Source: CBDDBH01 sp965225625 (lineage in GTDB: Bacteria; Pseudomonadota; Gammaproteobacteria; JADZEE01). Taken from it: a stretch of DNA of 64,000 nt. Under the pieces are notes generated by a model. The model was not told the origin of the DNA, did not search any database, and was given only the letters and a program-made list of their open reading frames with translations. Below, one piece after another: positions 33,841-43,291 of the stretch; the first letter of the stretch is position 1; every line of letters starts with the position of its first letter. Location of the stretch: the NCBI GenBank assembly GCA_965225625.1, contig CBDDBH010000034.1, positions 186,001 to 250,000 of the forward strand. The letters are read 5' to 3'. Position numbers and translations under genes: made by a program.

Positions 33841-34186
33841 TTATTCCGGGCACATTATATTGCATGGTCTCGAGCGTTCGGCACGCGGATTGTTATGTTT
33901 CGCCTCGGGTGCTGGCGACCGTTGCAGCATTTCTTACTGGGAGCGTAGCCCGTCGGGGAGCATATTCTTCAGTGTGCGTTTCGATCATGTGGTCTTTAAA
34001 CAGAGGAAAGTTCTAATTTTTCATTGACTTGACTGGTAACTGCGGTTACCTTGCGTGCCCGTGCTGTCGGTGTTTCCAACTTTCGGCCTGGCCGCAACGA
34101 AAATCGTTCTTGCACGGGCCTGTACCGCCGTAAGTTGTTTGTTAAAATTCAACAAAGTAGCCCACAAACGTAAGGATCGTTAAGGC
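33841..34186. promoter_or_regulatory. Gene-free leader of the cytochrome oxidase operon
   Basis: No gene is seen between the dioxygenase remnant and ctaC. It contains the inverted repeat GGTAAC-TGCG-GTTACC at 34035-34050, just after a TTGACT that could be a -35 box. A long leader of about 130 bp follows before the ctaC start, with AAGGATCG as ribosome site. Regulation of the oxidase operon probably sits here. Confidence 0.4.
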
Positions 34187-35536
34187 ATGGCTTTAGCAGT
34201 CGTCCTGGTATTGCTGGTTGTCGGTTCGCTGGTCTTTCACTGGCTGAGTCCCTGGTATCTGACGGAAATCGCGTCCAATTGGGGAATGATCGACGATACG
34301 ATCAACATTACTTTCTGGGTCTGCGGCATTGTATTCGTCGCCGTCAATTTGTTCCTGGCTTATGCAGTTTACCGTTATCGCTACAGCGCGGATCGGCGCG
34401 CTGATTACGAGCCTGAGAACAAAAAGCTCGAAATCCAATTAACGATTGTTACCGCCATTGGTGTCATCGCGATGTTGGCGCCGGGCCTGTTCGTGTGGGC
34501 GCAGTTCGTTAATGTTCCAGATGACGCGGCACAGGTTGAGGCAGTGGGCCAGCAGTGGCACTGGAGTTTCCGTTTTCCGGGCGAGGACGGATTGCTGGGT
34601 ACCATTGACGCTCGCTTGGTCAGCCCGCAAAACCCCTTCGGTATGAATCCCGAAGATCCGAACGGACAGGATGACGTCCTGGTTGCGAGCAACGAAGTAC
34701 ATCTGCCTCTAGACCAACCTGTGAAGGTGTTATTGCGATCCAAGGATGTACTTCACAACTTCGCGGTGCCGCAGTTTCGGGTGAAAATGGATTTGGTGCC
34801 AGGGATGGTCACCTACGTCTGGTTTACGCCGATCCGCACGGGTTCGTTTGAGATCATGTGTGAGGAATTGTGCGGTCTCGCGCATCACACGATGCGCGGC
34901 CGAGTGGTCGTCGATGAGGTTGCCGACTTTCAGGCTTGGCTAGCTGCGCAGCCGACTTACGCCGAGACGCAGGCCGTGACGGCTAATGCGGAAGCTGGTA
35001 AAGCCTCATTTGCGGTTTGTGCCGCCTGTCATGCGGCACAGGGGGAAGGCAATCCCGCGCTACATGCGCCAAAGCTTGCGGGGCAGGAGGAGTGGTATCT
35101 GATCCGGCAATTGAACTATTACAAACAGGGTGTGCGCGGCGCGCACGAAGACGATACCTACGGCCGACAAATGGCGCCGATGGCGTCCACATTAGTGGAC
35201 GATGCCGCGATCAGAAATGTCGCGGCGTACATACAGACCCTGCCGGACAAACCAGCGCCAACGACGCTTGCCGGGGATGTGAAAAAGGGCAAGCGGTTGT
35301 ATCGCAATTGCGCCGCATGCCATGGCGCTCACGGCGAGGGGATCTGGTCGATGAATGCACCCCGTCTGGCCGGCATGAGTGACTGGTATCTCGCGCAACA
35401 GCTGCAGCATTTCAAACAAGGCGTGCGCGGCGCGCACCGCCAGGATCGCTACGGTCTGCAGATGCGCCTGATGGCCGAGATTGCGACCGACGATCAGGCG
35501 GTCAATGACGTGGTCACGTACATCAACAGTTTGTAG
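34187..35536 (+). CDS. ctaC: Cytochrome c oxidase subunit II with two fused cytochrome c domains
   Basis: A 449-residue caa3-type subunit II. Two membrane helices (residues 2-20 and about 42-62, with another hydrophobic segment at 85-105) precede the periplasmic CuA domain, whose ligands are H190, C225, E227, C229, H233 and M236. Two class I cytochrome c domains follow, with CAACH haem motifs at 278-282 and 375-379. The doubled haem tail is less common than the single one and should widen the electron entry chain. First gene of a five-gene oxidase operon. Confidence 0.93.
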   Translation: MALAVVLVLLVVGSLVFHWLSPWYLTEIASNWGMIDDTINITFWVCGIVFVAVNLFLAYAVYRYRYSADRRADYEPENKKLEIQLTIVTAIGVIAMLAPGLFVWAQFVNVPDDAAQVEAVGQQWHWSFRFPGEDGLLGTIDARLVSPQNPFGMNPEDPNGQDDVLVASNEVHLPLDQPVKVLLRSKDVLHNFAVPQFRVKMDLVPGMVTYVWFTPIRTGSFEIMCEELCGLAHHTMRGRVVVDEVADFQAWLAAQPTYAETQAVTANAEAGKASFAVCAACHAAQGEGNPALHAPKLAGQEEWYLIRQLNYYKQGVRGAHEDDTYGRQMAPMASTLVDDAAIRNVAAYIQTLPDKPAPTTLAGDVKKGKRLYRNCAACHGAHGEGIWSMNAPRLAGMSDWYLAQQLQHFKQGVRGAHRQDRYGLQMRLMAEIATDDQAVNDVVTYINSL

Positions 35537-35612
35537 CGCTGGACACCAGACGCAAGGATCCAAATCGAATGAATGCCAATCGTAAAACACGCATAGCAGA
35601 GAGGAAGCTCTG

Positions 35613-37367
35613 ATGGCTCACGTCGCAATTGCGGACCGAGATGCACATCTCCATGACCCCGAAAGCTGGATAACCAAATATGTTTGGAGCCAGGACCACA
35701 AGGTCATCGCGGTGCAATACGGCATAACCGCTATCGGGATCGGACTGGTCGCGCTGGTGATGTCCGGCATGATGCGGCTGCAACTGGGATTTCCGAACAC
35801 ATTTTCTTTTATCGATCCTACTGCCTATTACCAGTACATCACCATGCACGGCATGATCATGGTGATCTACCTGCTCACCGCGCTGTTTCTGGGTGGTTTC
35901 GGCAATTACTTGATCCCGCTGATGTGCGGTGCCCGGGATATGGTTTTTCCCTACCTGAATATGCTCAGCTACTGGGTGTATCTGCTTGCGGTTCTGGTTT
36001 TGTTGGCGAGCTTATTTATACCGGGAGGGCCAACGGGCGCGGGCTGGACCTTGTATCCGCCACAAGCGATTTTGCCCGGTACGCCTGGCAACGAGGGCGG
36101 CATCATTTTGATGCTGGCTTCCCTGGGCATATTCATCGTCGCTTTCACCATGGGTGGATTGAACTATGTCACCACCGTTCTGCAGGCGCGCACGCGAGGT
36201 ATGACCATGATGCGCCTGCCGTTAACGGTATGGGGCATCTTCATGGCAACCATACTCGGCCTGCTTGCGTTTCCGGCGCTGTTGGTCAGTGCCGTCATGA
36301 TGAGTTTTGATCGACTAATCGGTACCAGTTTTTTCATGCCCGCGATTTTGTCCATGGGAGAACAATCGGAATATGGCGGCGGTAGCCCGATATTATTCCA
36401 GCATCTGTTCTGGTTCTTCGGCCACCCTGAGGTCTACATCGTCGCGTTGCCAGCGTTCGGTATCGTGTCCGACCTTTTGAGCACACATGCGCGTAAGAGT
36501 ATCTTCGGCTATCGGATGATGGTGTGGGCGATTCTTGCGATCGGTGCGCTGAGTTTCGTCGTCTGGGCTCACCACATGTATGTCAGCGGTATGAATCCGT
36601 ACTTCGGCTTCTTTTTCGCCACGACCACACTGATTATCGCGGTGCCCACTGCCATTAAGGTGTATAACTGGGTGCTTACCTTATGGAAAGGTAATATCCG
36701 CCTGACCGTGCCAATGATGTTTGCCATCGGCTTTATATTTACCTTCGTGCACGGTGGCCTGACCGGCCTGTTCCTCGGCAACGTAACCGTCGACCTGCCG
36801 CTATCCGATACGTATTTTGTGGTTGGACATTTCCACATGGTCATGGGCGTATCGCCCATCATGGTAGTGTTCGGCGCGATCTACCATTGGTATCCGAAGA
36901 TGACCGGACGCATGCTGCACAACGGCATGGGCATGTTCCATTTCTGGGTAACGTTTCTGGGCACCTATGCGATTTATCTGCCGATGCATTACCTCGGTAT
37001 TCTGGGCGTACCGCGACGCTATTACGCGCTGGGCGAGACTGATTTCATTCCGGCTTCCGCGCAGGCAGCTAATGTCAGTATTACTATCGCGGCGCTGATC
37101 GTAGGGGTCGTGCAGTTACTGTTTTTGTTCAACCTGGTGTGGAGCCTGTTCAAGGGTAAAGAATCCGGTGGCAATCCATGGGAGTCGACCACCTTGGAGT
37201 GGCAGACTCCCGACACCCCACCCAAGCACGGCAACTGGGGTCCCAAACTGCCGGAAGTCTATCGCTGGGCCTATGCCTACAGTGTTCCGGGTGCCGAGCA
37301 GGATTTCGTACCGCAAAATGTGCCACCAGAACTCGCGCCGCCCGGCGCTGACTTAGAAGACGAATAA
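35613..37367 (+). CDS. ctaD: Cytochrome c oxidase subunit I
   Basis: A 584-residue haem-copper oxidase catalytic subunit with 12 or more membrane helices. It reduces oxygen to water and pumps protons. Visible are the low-spin haem His in TMHGMIMVIYL, the CuB/Tyr segment FWFFGHPEVYIVALPAFG (His-Pro-Glu-Val-Tyr), HHMYVSGMNPYFG with the CuB His pair, and VGHFHMVMG with the haem a3 and haem a ligands. Type A oxidase. The ribosome site AGAGAGGAAG precedes the ATG. It lies 76 bp after ctaC and is followed immediately by the next gene. Confidence 0.97.
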   Translation: MAHVAIADRDAHLHDPESWITKYVWSQDHKVIAVQYGITAIGIGLVALVMSGMMRLQLGFPNTFSFIDPTAYYQYITMHGMIMVIYLLTALFLGGFGNYLIPLMCGARDMVFPYLNMLSYWVYLLAVLVLLASLFIPGGPTGAGWTLYPPQAILPGTPGNEGGIILMLASLGIFIVAFTMGGLNYVTTVLQARTRGMTMMRLPLTVWGIFMATILGLLAFPALLVSAVMMSFDRLIGTSFFMPAILSMGEQSEYGGGSPILFQHLFWFFGHPEVYIVALPAFGIVSDLLSTHARKSIFGYRMMVWAILAIGALSFVVWAHHMYVSGMNPYFGFFFATTTLIIAVPTAIKVYNWVLTLWKGNIRLTVPMMFAIGFIFTFVHGGLTGLFLGNVTVDLPLSDTYFVVGHFHMVMGVSPIMVVFGAIYHWYPKMTGRMLHNGMGMFHFWVTFLGTYAIYLPMHYLGILGVPRRYYALGETDFIPASAQAANVSITIAALIVGVVQLLFLFNLVWSLFKGKESGGNPWESTTLEWQTPDTPPKHGNWGPKLPEVYRWAYAYSVPGAEQDFVPQNVPPELAPPGADLEDE

Positions 37368-38027
37368 GTGAACGTAACGCTACTGTTCATGGCCCTCGCC
37401 GCGGCCATCGTGGTCTGGTGGATAGTGGTCCAGCGGCTGACGGACAAACCCTGGTTGGAGCAGGGGGTGCTGGAGGAGTTTTACAGCGGGGAGAGTAGGC
37501 CACCCCAGAAAGTTGGCTTGTGGCTATTCCTGTGCGTCGTTACGTCGTTTTTCGGACTATTTATCAGCGCCTATTTCACCCGTATGGATTTGCCCGACTG
37601 GACGCCGCTGCCTGAGCCAGGACTGTTGTGGGGAAATACGGCAATGCTGGTGCTCGGCAGTGTCGCGTTTCAATGGGCGCATTTCGGTGCGCGCCGCGAG
37701 CGCCTTAACGACATAAAAATCGGGCTGGCCGCCGCCGGTATATTCAGCTTCGTTTTTTTGGCCGGGCAATTGTGGGCATGGCAACAGCTTAACGAGATGG
37801 GTTACTTATTGGTGTCCAACCCCGCCAATGCGTTTTTCTATTTGTTCACGGGTTTGCATGGCCTACATTTACTCGGCGGGCTGTGGGTGTGGAGCAGAAC
37901 GACTGCTACTGCGTGGCAAGGAAAAACGGGTGACAGTCTGAGTTTAAGTGTGGAACTGTGTGCCTTGTACTGGCATTTTTTGCTGCTTGTATGGCTGGTT
38001 TTATTTGCCTTGCTGTTATCGACTTAA
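37368..38027 (+). CDS. Cytochrome c oxidase subunit III-like protein 1
   Basis: A 219-residue membrane protein of the heme-copper oxidase subunit III family with about six helices (LWLFLCVVTSFFGLFISAYF, AFFYLFTGLHGLHLLGGLWVW, LYWHFLLLVWLVLFALLL). The start is a GTG directly after the ctaD stop. The typical tail motif LYWHFLLLVW is shared with the next gene, so the operon has two distinct subunit III paralogues. Confidence 0.85.
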   Translation: MNVTLLFMALAAAIVVWWIVVQRLTDKPWLEQGVLEEFYSGESRPPQKVGLWLFLCVVTSFFGLFISAYFTRMDLPDWTPLPEPGLLWGNTAMLVLGSVAFQWAHFGARRERLNDIKIGLAAAGIFSFVFLAGQLWAWQQLNEMGYLLVSNPANAFFYLFTGLHGLHLLGGLWVWSRTTATAWQGKTGDSLSLSVELCALYWHFLLLVWLVLFALLLST

Positions 38028-38041
38028 TTGGATAAATATTT

Positions 38042-38728
38042 ATGGCACAGGATGCAATAACACGCTCTGATGGCGTCGCCATTCCTGGCGGTCTGGAAGG
38101 TGTAATATCCGACTTGTCCAGCGACAAAGAAGCCTTCCCGGTTCCGTGGGGCAAGGCAATGATGTGGATTTTTCTACTCAGCGACACGTTCATTTTCAGC
38201 TGCTTCCTGACGGGCTATATGAACGTGCGTATAACGACGACTGTGCCGTGGCCGAATCCCAGCGAAGTCTTCGCCCTGACGGTATTCGGTCACCACATAC
38301 CGCTGATTCTGATTGCCATCATGACATTCATTTTGATCAGCAGCAGTGGCACGATGGCGATGGCGGTTAATTTCGGTTATCAGCGCAACAAAAAGATGGT
38401 TGTATTGTTGATGGTAGCGACGGCGCTTTTCGGCGCCTCATTCGTGGGTATGCAGGCTTTCGAATGGACCAAGTTGATCGAGGAGGGCGTACGACCCTGG
38501 GGTAACCCGATGGGTGCAGCGCAATTTGGCTCAGCCTTTTTTATGATTACAGGCTTTCACGGGCTGCACGTGAGTATCGGTGTGATCTATCTGTTAACCG
38601 TAGCGACCAAAGTGGGCCTTGGCCATTACGAAGATCGCGGCTACGAAATCGTAGAGATCACCGGACTTTACTGGCATTTCGTTGATCTGGTCTGGGTATT
38701 CATCTTTGCGTTTTTTTACTTGTGGTGA
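38042..38728 (+). CDS. ctaE: Cytochrome c oxidase subunit III-like protein 2
   Basis: A 228-residue member of the same family with clear subunit III marks: WIFLLSDTFIFSCFLTGYM, TGFHGLHVSIGVIYLLTV, GLYWHFVDLVWVFIFAFFYLW. The acidic residue in FEWTKLIEEG matches the family helix 3 region. It closely follows the first copy (14 bp) and leads to subunit IV with a 9-bp gap. Confidence 0.9.
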   Translation: MAQDAITRSDGVAIPGGLEGVISDLSSDKEAFPVPWGKAMMWIFLLSDTFIFSCFLTGYMNVRITTTVPWPNPSEVFALTVFGHHIPLILIAIMTFILISSSGTMAMAVNFGYQRNKKMVVLLMVATALFGASFVGMQAFEWTKLIEEGVRPWGNPMGAAQFGSAFFMITGFHGLHVSIGVIYLLTVATKVGLGHYEDRGYEIVEITGLYWHFVDLVWVFIFAFFYLW

Positions 38729-38737
38729 GGGGATAAG

Positions 38738-39094
38738 ATGGCAGCCGAAGGACAACAACACCCGATTGCGATTTATTTGTGGATTTGGTTGCTGCTATTC
38801 GTATTCAGCGGGTTTTCCTACGGTGTTGACTACTTTCAGTTTCAAGGTTACCTGCGTTGGTTTTTGATATTGCTGTTCATGTTTTTGAAGGCGGGCTTCA
38901 TCATCGCTATCTTCATGCACATGGCCTGGGAGCGGCTGGCGCTGAAGTTCGCGATCCTGCTGCCACCATTGTGCCTATTGGTACTGATCGGTCTGATGGC
39001 CGTTGAAGGGGAATACACCGAAGGTGCCCGGGTGAACTTCTTCGGGCCCGCACCGCCGATAGTATCTGAGCACAGCCCCCCGGCGCACCATTAA
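38738..39094 (+). CDS. Cytochrome c oxidase subunit IV (prokaryotic type)
   Basis: A 118-residue membrane protein with three helices (AIYLWIWLLLFVFSGFSYGV, FLILLFMFLKAGFIIAIFMHM, FAILLPPLCLLVLIGLMAV). The KAGFIIAIFMHM segment matches the CyoD/COX4_pro family, which stabilises the core oxidase. Last gene of the oxidase operon; a hairpin follows at 39110-39142. Confidence 0.85.
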   Translation: MAAEGQQHPIAIYLWIWLLLFVFSGFSYGVDYFQFQGYLRWFLILLFMFLKAGFIIAIFMHMAWERLALKFAILLPPLCLLVLIGLMAVEGEYTEGARVNFFGPAPPIVSEHSPPAHH

Positions 39095-39109
39095 CCTGGA
39101 AGTTCTCGT

Positions 39110-39142
39110 TTAACGCCTCGCGCAGGCGCCTGGGCGCGTTAA
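39110..39142. terminator. Hairpin between convergent genes
   Basis: Outer arms TTAACGC (39110-39116) and GCGTTAA (39136-39142) enclose the self-pairing CAGGCGCCTG. It is placed 15 bp after the oxidase operon and 10 bp before the end of the opposite gene, so it could end both transcripts; the T-tracts are weak. Confidence 0.45.
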
Positions 39143-39151
39143 GTCGCGCGC

Positions 39152-39712
39152 TCAGGAGTGCCGTAGCATTCCGAACTTGCGTTCCAGCACAATGAGCCAG
39201 TGTGGAGCCGAACCACCGGTTCCTGCTAGCTCGACCTGGGGATGGCTCTTCAGCAGCGTATCTAGAATCGCTTCTTGAGCGGGTTCCAAATCGACGAAAA
39301 AGATGTGCTTGCCCTCGCTCAGCGCTTTCGCGAAGCGCTCAAAATCGTGATTGGGGCGTTCGATACCTATCAAGCCCCCCTCCCAGGTGCAAAAACCGAG
39401 CGCAATCAGGGCAAGAAACACAAACGGGGTCCAACCAACCACGGAATTTGTCCATCCCGCTGAATAAGACACCCCAAGTACTAAAGTGAACGCACATACG
39501 CCGATGGCCGCGCCGATTTCAGTCGAATGGACGAGGTCCTTTTTCATAAACGATTGTACTTCGTGCAAATGATGGTGATGTTCGACCTCGGCGTCGTCAG
39601 CAGTGAGCACATGGATCTGCGGCGTCGATACACCGGCTTGTTCCAGTTGTTCTTCGAACAACTCCAGGTCATCCAGATTGTCGCTGATAAAATAGTGCCG
39701 CAACATCTTCAT
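39152..39712 (-). CDS. Membrane protein of unknown function, two-helix type
   Basis: A 186-residue protein. The N-terminal cytosolic part (residues 1-60) includes DNLDDLELFEEQLEQAGV and a His-rich stretch (EHHHHLHEV). Two membrane helices follow (IGAAIGVCAFTLVLGV and VVGWTPFVFLALIALGFC) with a glycine-rich EGGLIG turn, and then a C-terminal region with a ferredoxin-like pattern (KHIFFVDLEPAQEAILDTLL). It resembles a proteobacterial family often mislabelled as NAD/FAD-utilising cell-division protein. The His run may bind metal. No assigned function. Confidence 0.7.
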   Translation of the reverse strand: MKMLRHYFISDNLDDLELFEEQLEQAGVSTPQIHVLTADDAEVEHHHHLHEVQSFMKKDLVHSTEIGAAIGVCAFTLVLGVSYSAGWTNSVVGWTPFVFLALIALGFCTWEGGLIGIERPNHDFERFAKALSEGKHIFFVDLEPAQEAILDTLLKSHPQVELAGTGGSAPHWLIVLERKFGMLRHS

Positions 39713-39818
39713 GGAGACATCCCCGCGGTTGGCTAGCTCGTTGAATTACCGGTCTTGGCGGCCAAGATTCTAGCAGTGATGAAAGCGCATCTTCAATGCA
39801 CAGCCGCTTGCGCTGACG

Positions 39819-40694
39819 CTAATTTACGGCGTCTATCATATAGGCCACGGCGGTCCGCACATCTTCGTCGGACAAATCGACCCGACCGCCTTTCGGAGGC
39901 ATGAGTCCCGCTTTGCCCATATAGCCTTTGATGGCGTGGTCGTTCAGCACATCTAAGCCTTGTGCAAGCCTGTCGTTCCAGGATGCCGGATCACCATGCT
40001 TGGGGGCACCGGCCGCGCCTGGCGTGTGGCAAATGAAACACGCCGAATCGTAGATCTCTTTGCCTTTCACCAGGTTTTCTGCCGCCGCCGTGTCGGGCTG
40101 AGCCTCGGTTAGCGCAGTTTCGGTCGCAGCAGCCGGCTCGACCACGGCAGCTGGCGCCACTGGGGCATCACCGACTAAGGCGGAACCGCCACTCTCACGC
40201 AACATGAATACCAGCCCGTCTTTTATTTGCGCATCGCTAAGGTGCATAAACCCCCCTTTCGGCGGCATCACACCTTTCTCGCCGGTAAATCCATTCAGGA
40301 CATTGCTTAACAGCATGTCGAGTCCTTTTTCCAGGCGCGGCGTCCAATCCGCGACGTTGCCCAGTACCGGCGCACCAAGTGCTGGCGTTGCATGGCAGGC
40401 GAAGCAGGCCTGATCGTAAATTGCTTTGCCGGCATCGCCTTGTGGCGCAGGCGCGGCGGTGCTCGCCGCTTGCGCAGCCTCCTCGGGTTCCGGCGCGGGC
40501 GCGTCGGCGATCGCCTCCAGCCGAACCTTGCCAACCGGCGCAATGCGCTCGCTCAAGCTATCATCCACACGTTCTGTATGTAATTGCGCGGCAAAATTGC
40601 GCGATAAAAACACCATGACAACGGCGAACATACCCAGGCCGGCAATAACCATGGCGCAGTTGCGAACAAAGGCGACGTCTTTTTCTCGGCTCAT
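39819..40694 (-). CDS. Membrane-anchored di-haem cytochrome c5-like protein
   Basis: A 291-residue protein with an N-terminal anchor (VRNCAMVIAGLGMFAVVMVFL), an Ala/Pro/Glu-rich linker, and two c5-type domains with haem motifs CFACH and CFICH. Each is followed by the MPPKGG methionine region, which supplies the sixth ligand. ATG 40694 (MSREKD) is chosen over 40763, whose extra residues look non-coding. Such proteins carry electrons between the bc1 complex or dehydrogenases and terminal oxidases, so its location beside the caa3 operon fits. It may also accept electrons from SorB or the mtoX system. Confidence 0.88.
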   Translation of the reverse strand: MSREKDVAFVRNCAMVIAGLGMFAVVMVFLSRNFAAQLHTERVDDSLSERIAPVGKVRLEAIADAPAPEPEEAAQAASTAAPAPQGDAGKAIYDQACFACHATPALGAPVLGNVADWTPRLEKGLDMLLSNVLNGFTGEKGVMPPKGGFMHLSDAQIKDGLVFMLRESGGSALVGDAPVAPAAVVEPAAATETALTEAQPDTAAAENLVKGKEIYDSACFICHTPGAAGAPKHGDPASWNDRLAQGLDVLNDHAIKGYMGKAGLMPPKGGRVDLSDEDVRTAVAYMIDAVN

Positions 40695-40864
40695 TGAGTC
40701 CAGATCCCCAAGCAGTATGCCAATTCCAGGTGCGGCGGCCTCGCCGATTCTAGTAACCCGCAATTATAACGAAACCCGTGCAGGGATTCCGGCTGACGTT
40801 GATATCCGTGGCCAATAACAGATAATCAGGGTGCAATGCAACGAAGCGATAGGCGGGGAACGCG

Positions 40865-41893
40865 ATGATGAAGTTTGCCTGGGGTGCGGTCGGCCGGACG
40901 TTAACGGTGGTCATGCTGCTCGGTGTTACCAGCACGGTGCTTGCCGGTCTGATGGATTCCGATGAAAATCGCACGGACCCTGGACCACCGCGAAATTTTG
41001 CGCCGCCAGGAACCAATTCGCATGTCGTCATGATTGGTTCGGGCAATCCGCTGCCGAATCCGCACCGATTCGGACCCGCAACAGCGATAATTGTCGACGG
41101 AGAACCGTATATCGTTGATGCGGGGGAAGGGATCTGGCGCGGTCTGGCCCAGGCCGCCGCCGTGCACGGCGGTAAGATTGCCGCTGCTTTCGAACCCAAC
41201 AAGCTGACTCGGCTGTTTATTACCCACCAGCATTCCGATCACACCGTCGGCATTCCCAGCTTTTTGATGATGCCCTGGTATATGGGAAGAACCAGAGCGG
41301 TGCAACTTTACGGCCCGGCAGGTATGAAGGGCATCGTCGATTCGATCATGGCTGCGTGGCGAGTTGATGTCGATGAGCGGCTGGCGACCAAAGTCGGACC
41401 ACAGTCACCCGTAGGTTGGAATGCGATTGTTCAGGATTTTGATGTGCCAAAGTCAACGACGGTATACACCGATGAGCGGGTGAAAGTGGAAGCTTTCAAT
41501 CATTATCATGTCGAGCTCAAAAACAATTTCGCCTATCGATTTACAACAGCCGAACGCATCATAGTTATCGGCGGTGACGGCAGGGCAGACGATCGCCTAA
41601 TCGACGCTGCCCGAAATGCGGATGTCTTTGTAATGGAAGTCGCTACTGAGGCGGACCTGGTCAATGCACCGTGGGGCGGTTCCAGCCTCGAACAGAAACA
41701 ACGAGTCATGTGGGACTACCACATAAAACCGCGCGAACTCGCCGATATCGCGCGCAAAGCCAAGGTGAAATTATTAGTTTTATATCATGTGCAAAACTAC
41801 GCGAACCCGCACGATGGCGACGCGCTGCTGAAAGAGGTCAGACAATTCTACGATGGTCCGGTCGTGTTGGGCCGCGACGGCGATATCTACTAG
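40865..41893 (+). CDS. Secreted metallo-beta-lactamase-fold hydrolase
   Basis: A 342-residue protein with a signal peptide (TLTVVMLLGVTSTVLA) and an MBL fold of the RNase Z/PhnP-like class: VVMIGSGNPLPNP, IIVDGEPYIVDAGEG, the metal motif THQHSDHTVG, FNHYHVEL, VIGGDGRADD with a metal Asp, and LYHVQNY with the final His. Secreted members of this class are often lactonases or phosphodiesterases; the substrate is unknown. It is a lone gene, convergent with the M20 hydrolase gene. Confidence 0.85.
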   Translation: MMKFAWGAVGRTLTVVMLLGVTSTVLAGLMDSDENRTDPGPPRNFAPPGTNSHVVMIGSGNPLPNPHRFGPATAIIVDGEPYIVDAGEGIWRGLAQAAAVHGGKIAAAFEPNKLTRLFITHQHSDHTVGIPSFLMMPWYMGRTRAVQLYGPAGMKGIVDSIMAAWRVDVDERLATKVGPQSPVGWNAIVQDFDVPKSTTVYTDERVKVEAFNHYHVELKNNFAYRFTTAERIIVIGGDGRADDRLIDAARNADVFVMEVATEADLVNAPWGGSSLEQKQRVMWDYHIKPRELADIARKAKVKLLVLYHVQNYANPHDGDALLKEVRQFYDGPVVLGRDGDIY

Positions 41894-41925
41894 AAACGTA
41901 TTTGACGCTCTCTGAGCAATCCGCG

Positions 41926-41985
41926 TCCTGTTCCGGGGGGGCCGCCGGGGACAGGTATCCACTGGTAAGCCCGCGTACTGTTCCC
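41926..41985. repeat. Repeated GGGGACAG/CTGTTCC arms, REP-like
   Basis: Between convergent genes. CCTGTTCC (41926-41933) faces GGGGACAGGTA (41947-41957), which also faces TACTGTTCCC (41976-41985). CGCGTCCTGTTCC and CGCGTACTGTTCC are a near-exact direct repeat. Arms of this kind are common in REP-type elements associated with RAYT transposases. No such transposase is present here. Confidence 0.45.
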
Positions 41986-42043
41986 TCGACCATTGACCCG
42001 CTTATCCCCTCGGTCGTTACGCGAGCATTCCTCAGCGCTGCTC

Positions 42044-43291
42044 CTATGAATGGAACCCAGCCATGCTGAGCGCGGCGTGTAAAAGGACATTGCAGCCGGC
42101 CTCCAAATCTTCCGCTGTGGCACTTTCGGTTTCGTTGTGACTGAGGCCATCTGCGCAGGGTACGAAGATCATCCCTGTTGGGGCCACGGAAGCCACATAC
42201 AGGGAATCATGACCGGCGCCGCTGACCATTTGCATATTGGAATATCCCAGTAGATCCACCGCAGTTTGTATTGCGGCTATGCATTGTGGCGCGAATTCGG
42301 TGACCGGCATATGCCAGCGTTCCTCGACTCGCCCGACTAAATTATGTTCGTCGCAGGCTAGCGAAACTATCTCGCGCAGTTCGTTGTCGAGGCGGTCCAA
42401 GGTCGCCACGTCGGGATGGCGCACGTCGACTGTTACGGTTAGCTCTTGGGGTACGGTGTTGCGTGAGCCGGGTTGTGCACTGATGTCGCCGAAAGTAATC
42501 CGGCCCCATTGGCCAGATCGATTCACCATTTCATAGCCCTGTTGCAGAATGTCTGCGAGTCCGCGAAACGGGTCACGGCGCACTTCCATAGGTGTTGGCC
42601 CCGCATGGGCCGGCTTACCCTGCAGGACAATGTCGTACCAACGACATCCCTGAATGCCGGTGAGCACGCCTATCTGTTTGCCTTCGGCTTCCAGAATTGG
42701 ACCTTGCTCGATATGCACCTCGAATGCCGCCGTAACGGCTTGTGATTGCGCCGGTCGGGTGCCGAGATAACCAATCCGCTGTAACTCCTGACGCATCGTG
42801 TGACCGTCTTTATCCGCCGTTGACCACGCAGCTTCCAGTTTGAATACGCCGGCAACGACGCCAGAGCCGATCATAGCCGGAACAAAGCGTGCGCCTTCCT
42901 CGTTGGTCCATACAATTGTCGTTATGGGTGTGGCGGTTTGTACGTTCGTGTCGTTGAGGGTACGTATCACTTCCAAGCCTGCCAACACGCCAAAGACGCC
43001 ATCGAATTTCCCCCCCGTTGGCTGAGTATCCAGGTGACTGCCGATGATGACTGGCGGCCGCTGTGATTCGCGTCCAGCGCGGGTGGCGAAGATATTGCCT
43101 ATTTGGTCGACTTCGATGGTACAAGCGGCGTGCTCGGCCCATGCCACGAACAAATCACGACCCTTCTTGTCGTCGTCGGTCAGCGCCTGCCGGTTACAAC
43201 CGCCTTTTGCGGTTGCGCCGATTTTCGCCATCTCCATGAGACTGCCCCACAAACGGGTGGCATTAACGCGTAGTGCCGCGGGATTGTTCAT
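42044..43291 (-). CDS. M20-family carbamoylase / allantoate amidohydrolase-like
   Basis: A 415-residue Zn(II)-dependent amidohydrolase of the HyuC/AllC/beta-ureidopropionase type, which cleaves N-carbamoyl amino acids or allantoate. Metal and substrate regions are kept: GSHLDTQPTGGKFDG (His, Asp), TNEEGARF (Glu pair), the EVHIEQGPILE loop, a lid or dimer domain, and the terminal SGAGHDSLYV with the last His. Its start overlaps the stop of the upstream Rieske-less oxygenase gene (ATGA), so it is the third gene of a coupled operon. The real substrate is unknown. Confidence 0.9.
   Translation of the reverse strand: MNNPAALRVNATRLWGSLMEMAKIGATAKGGCNRQALTDDDKKGRDLFVAWAEHAACTIEVDQIGNIFATRAGRESQRPPVIIGSHLDTQPTGGKFDGVFGVLAGLEVIRTLNDTNVQTATPITTIVWTNEEGARFVPAMIGSGVVAGVFKLEAAWSTADKDGHTMRQELQRIGYLGTRPAQSQAVTAAFEVHIEQGPILEAEGKQIGVLTGIQGCRWYDIVLQGKPAHAGPTPMEVRRDPFRGLADILQQGYEMVNRSGQWGRITFGDISAQPGSRNTVPQELTVTVDVRHPDVATLDRLDNELREIVSLACDEHNLVGRVEERWHMPVTEFAPQCIAAIQTAVDLLGYSNMQMVSGAGHDSLYVASVAPTGMIFVPCADGLSHNETESATAEDLEAGCNVLLHAALSMAGFHS

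Noticed and set aside
41917..41990. Rho-independent terminator between convergent genes
   Set aside because: The arms are G/C-rich and repeated in a three-way pattern without T-tracts, so it is better described as a REP-like repeat.
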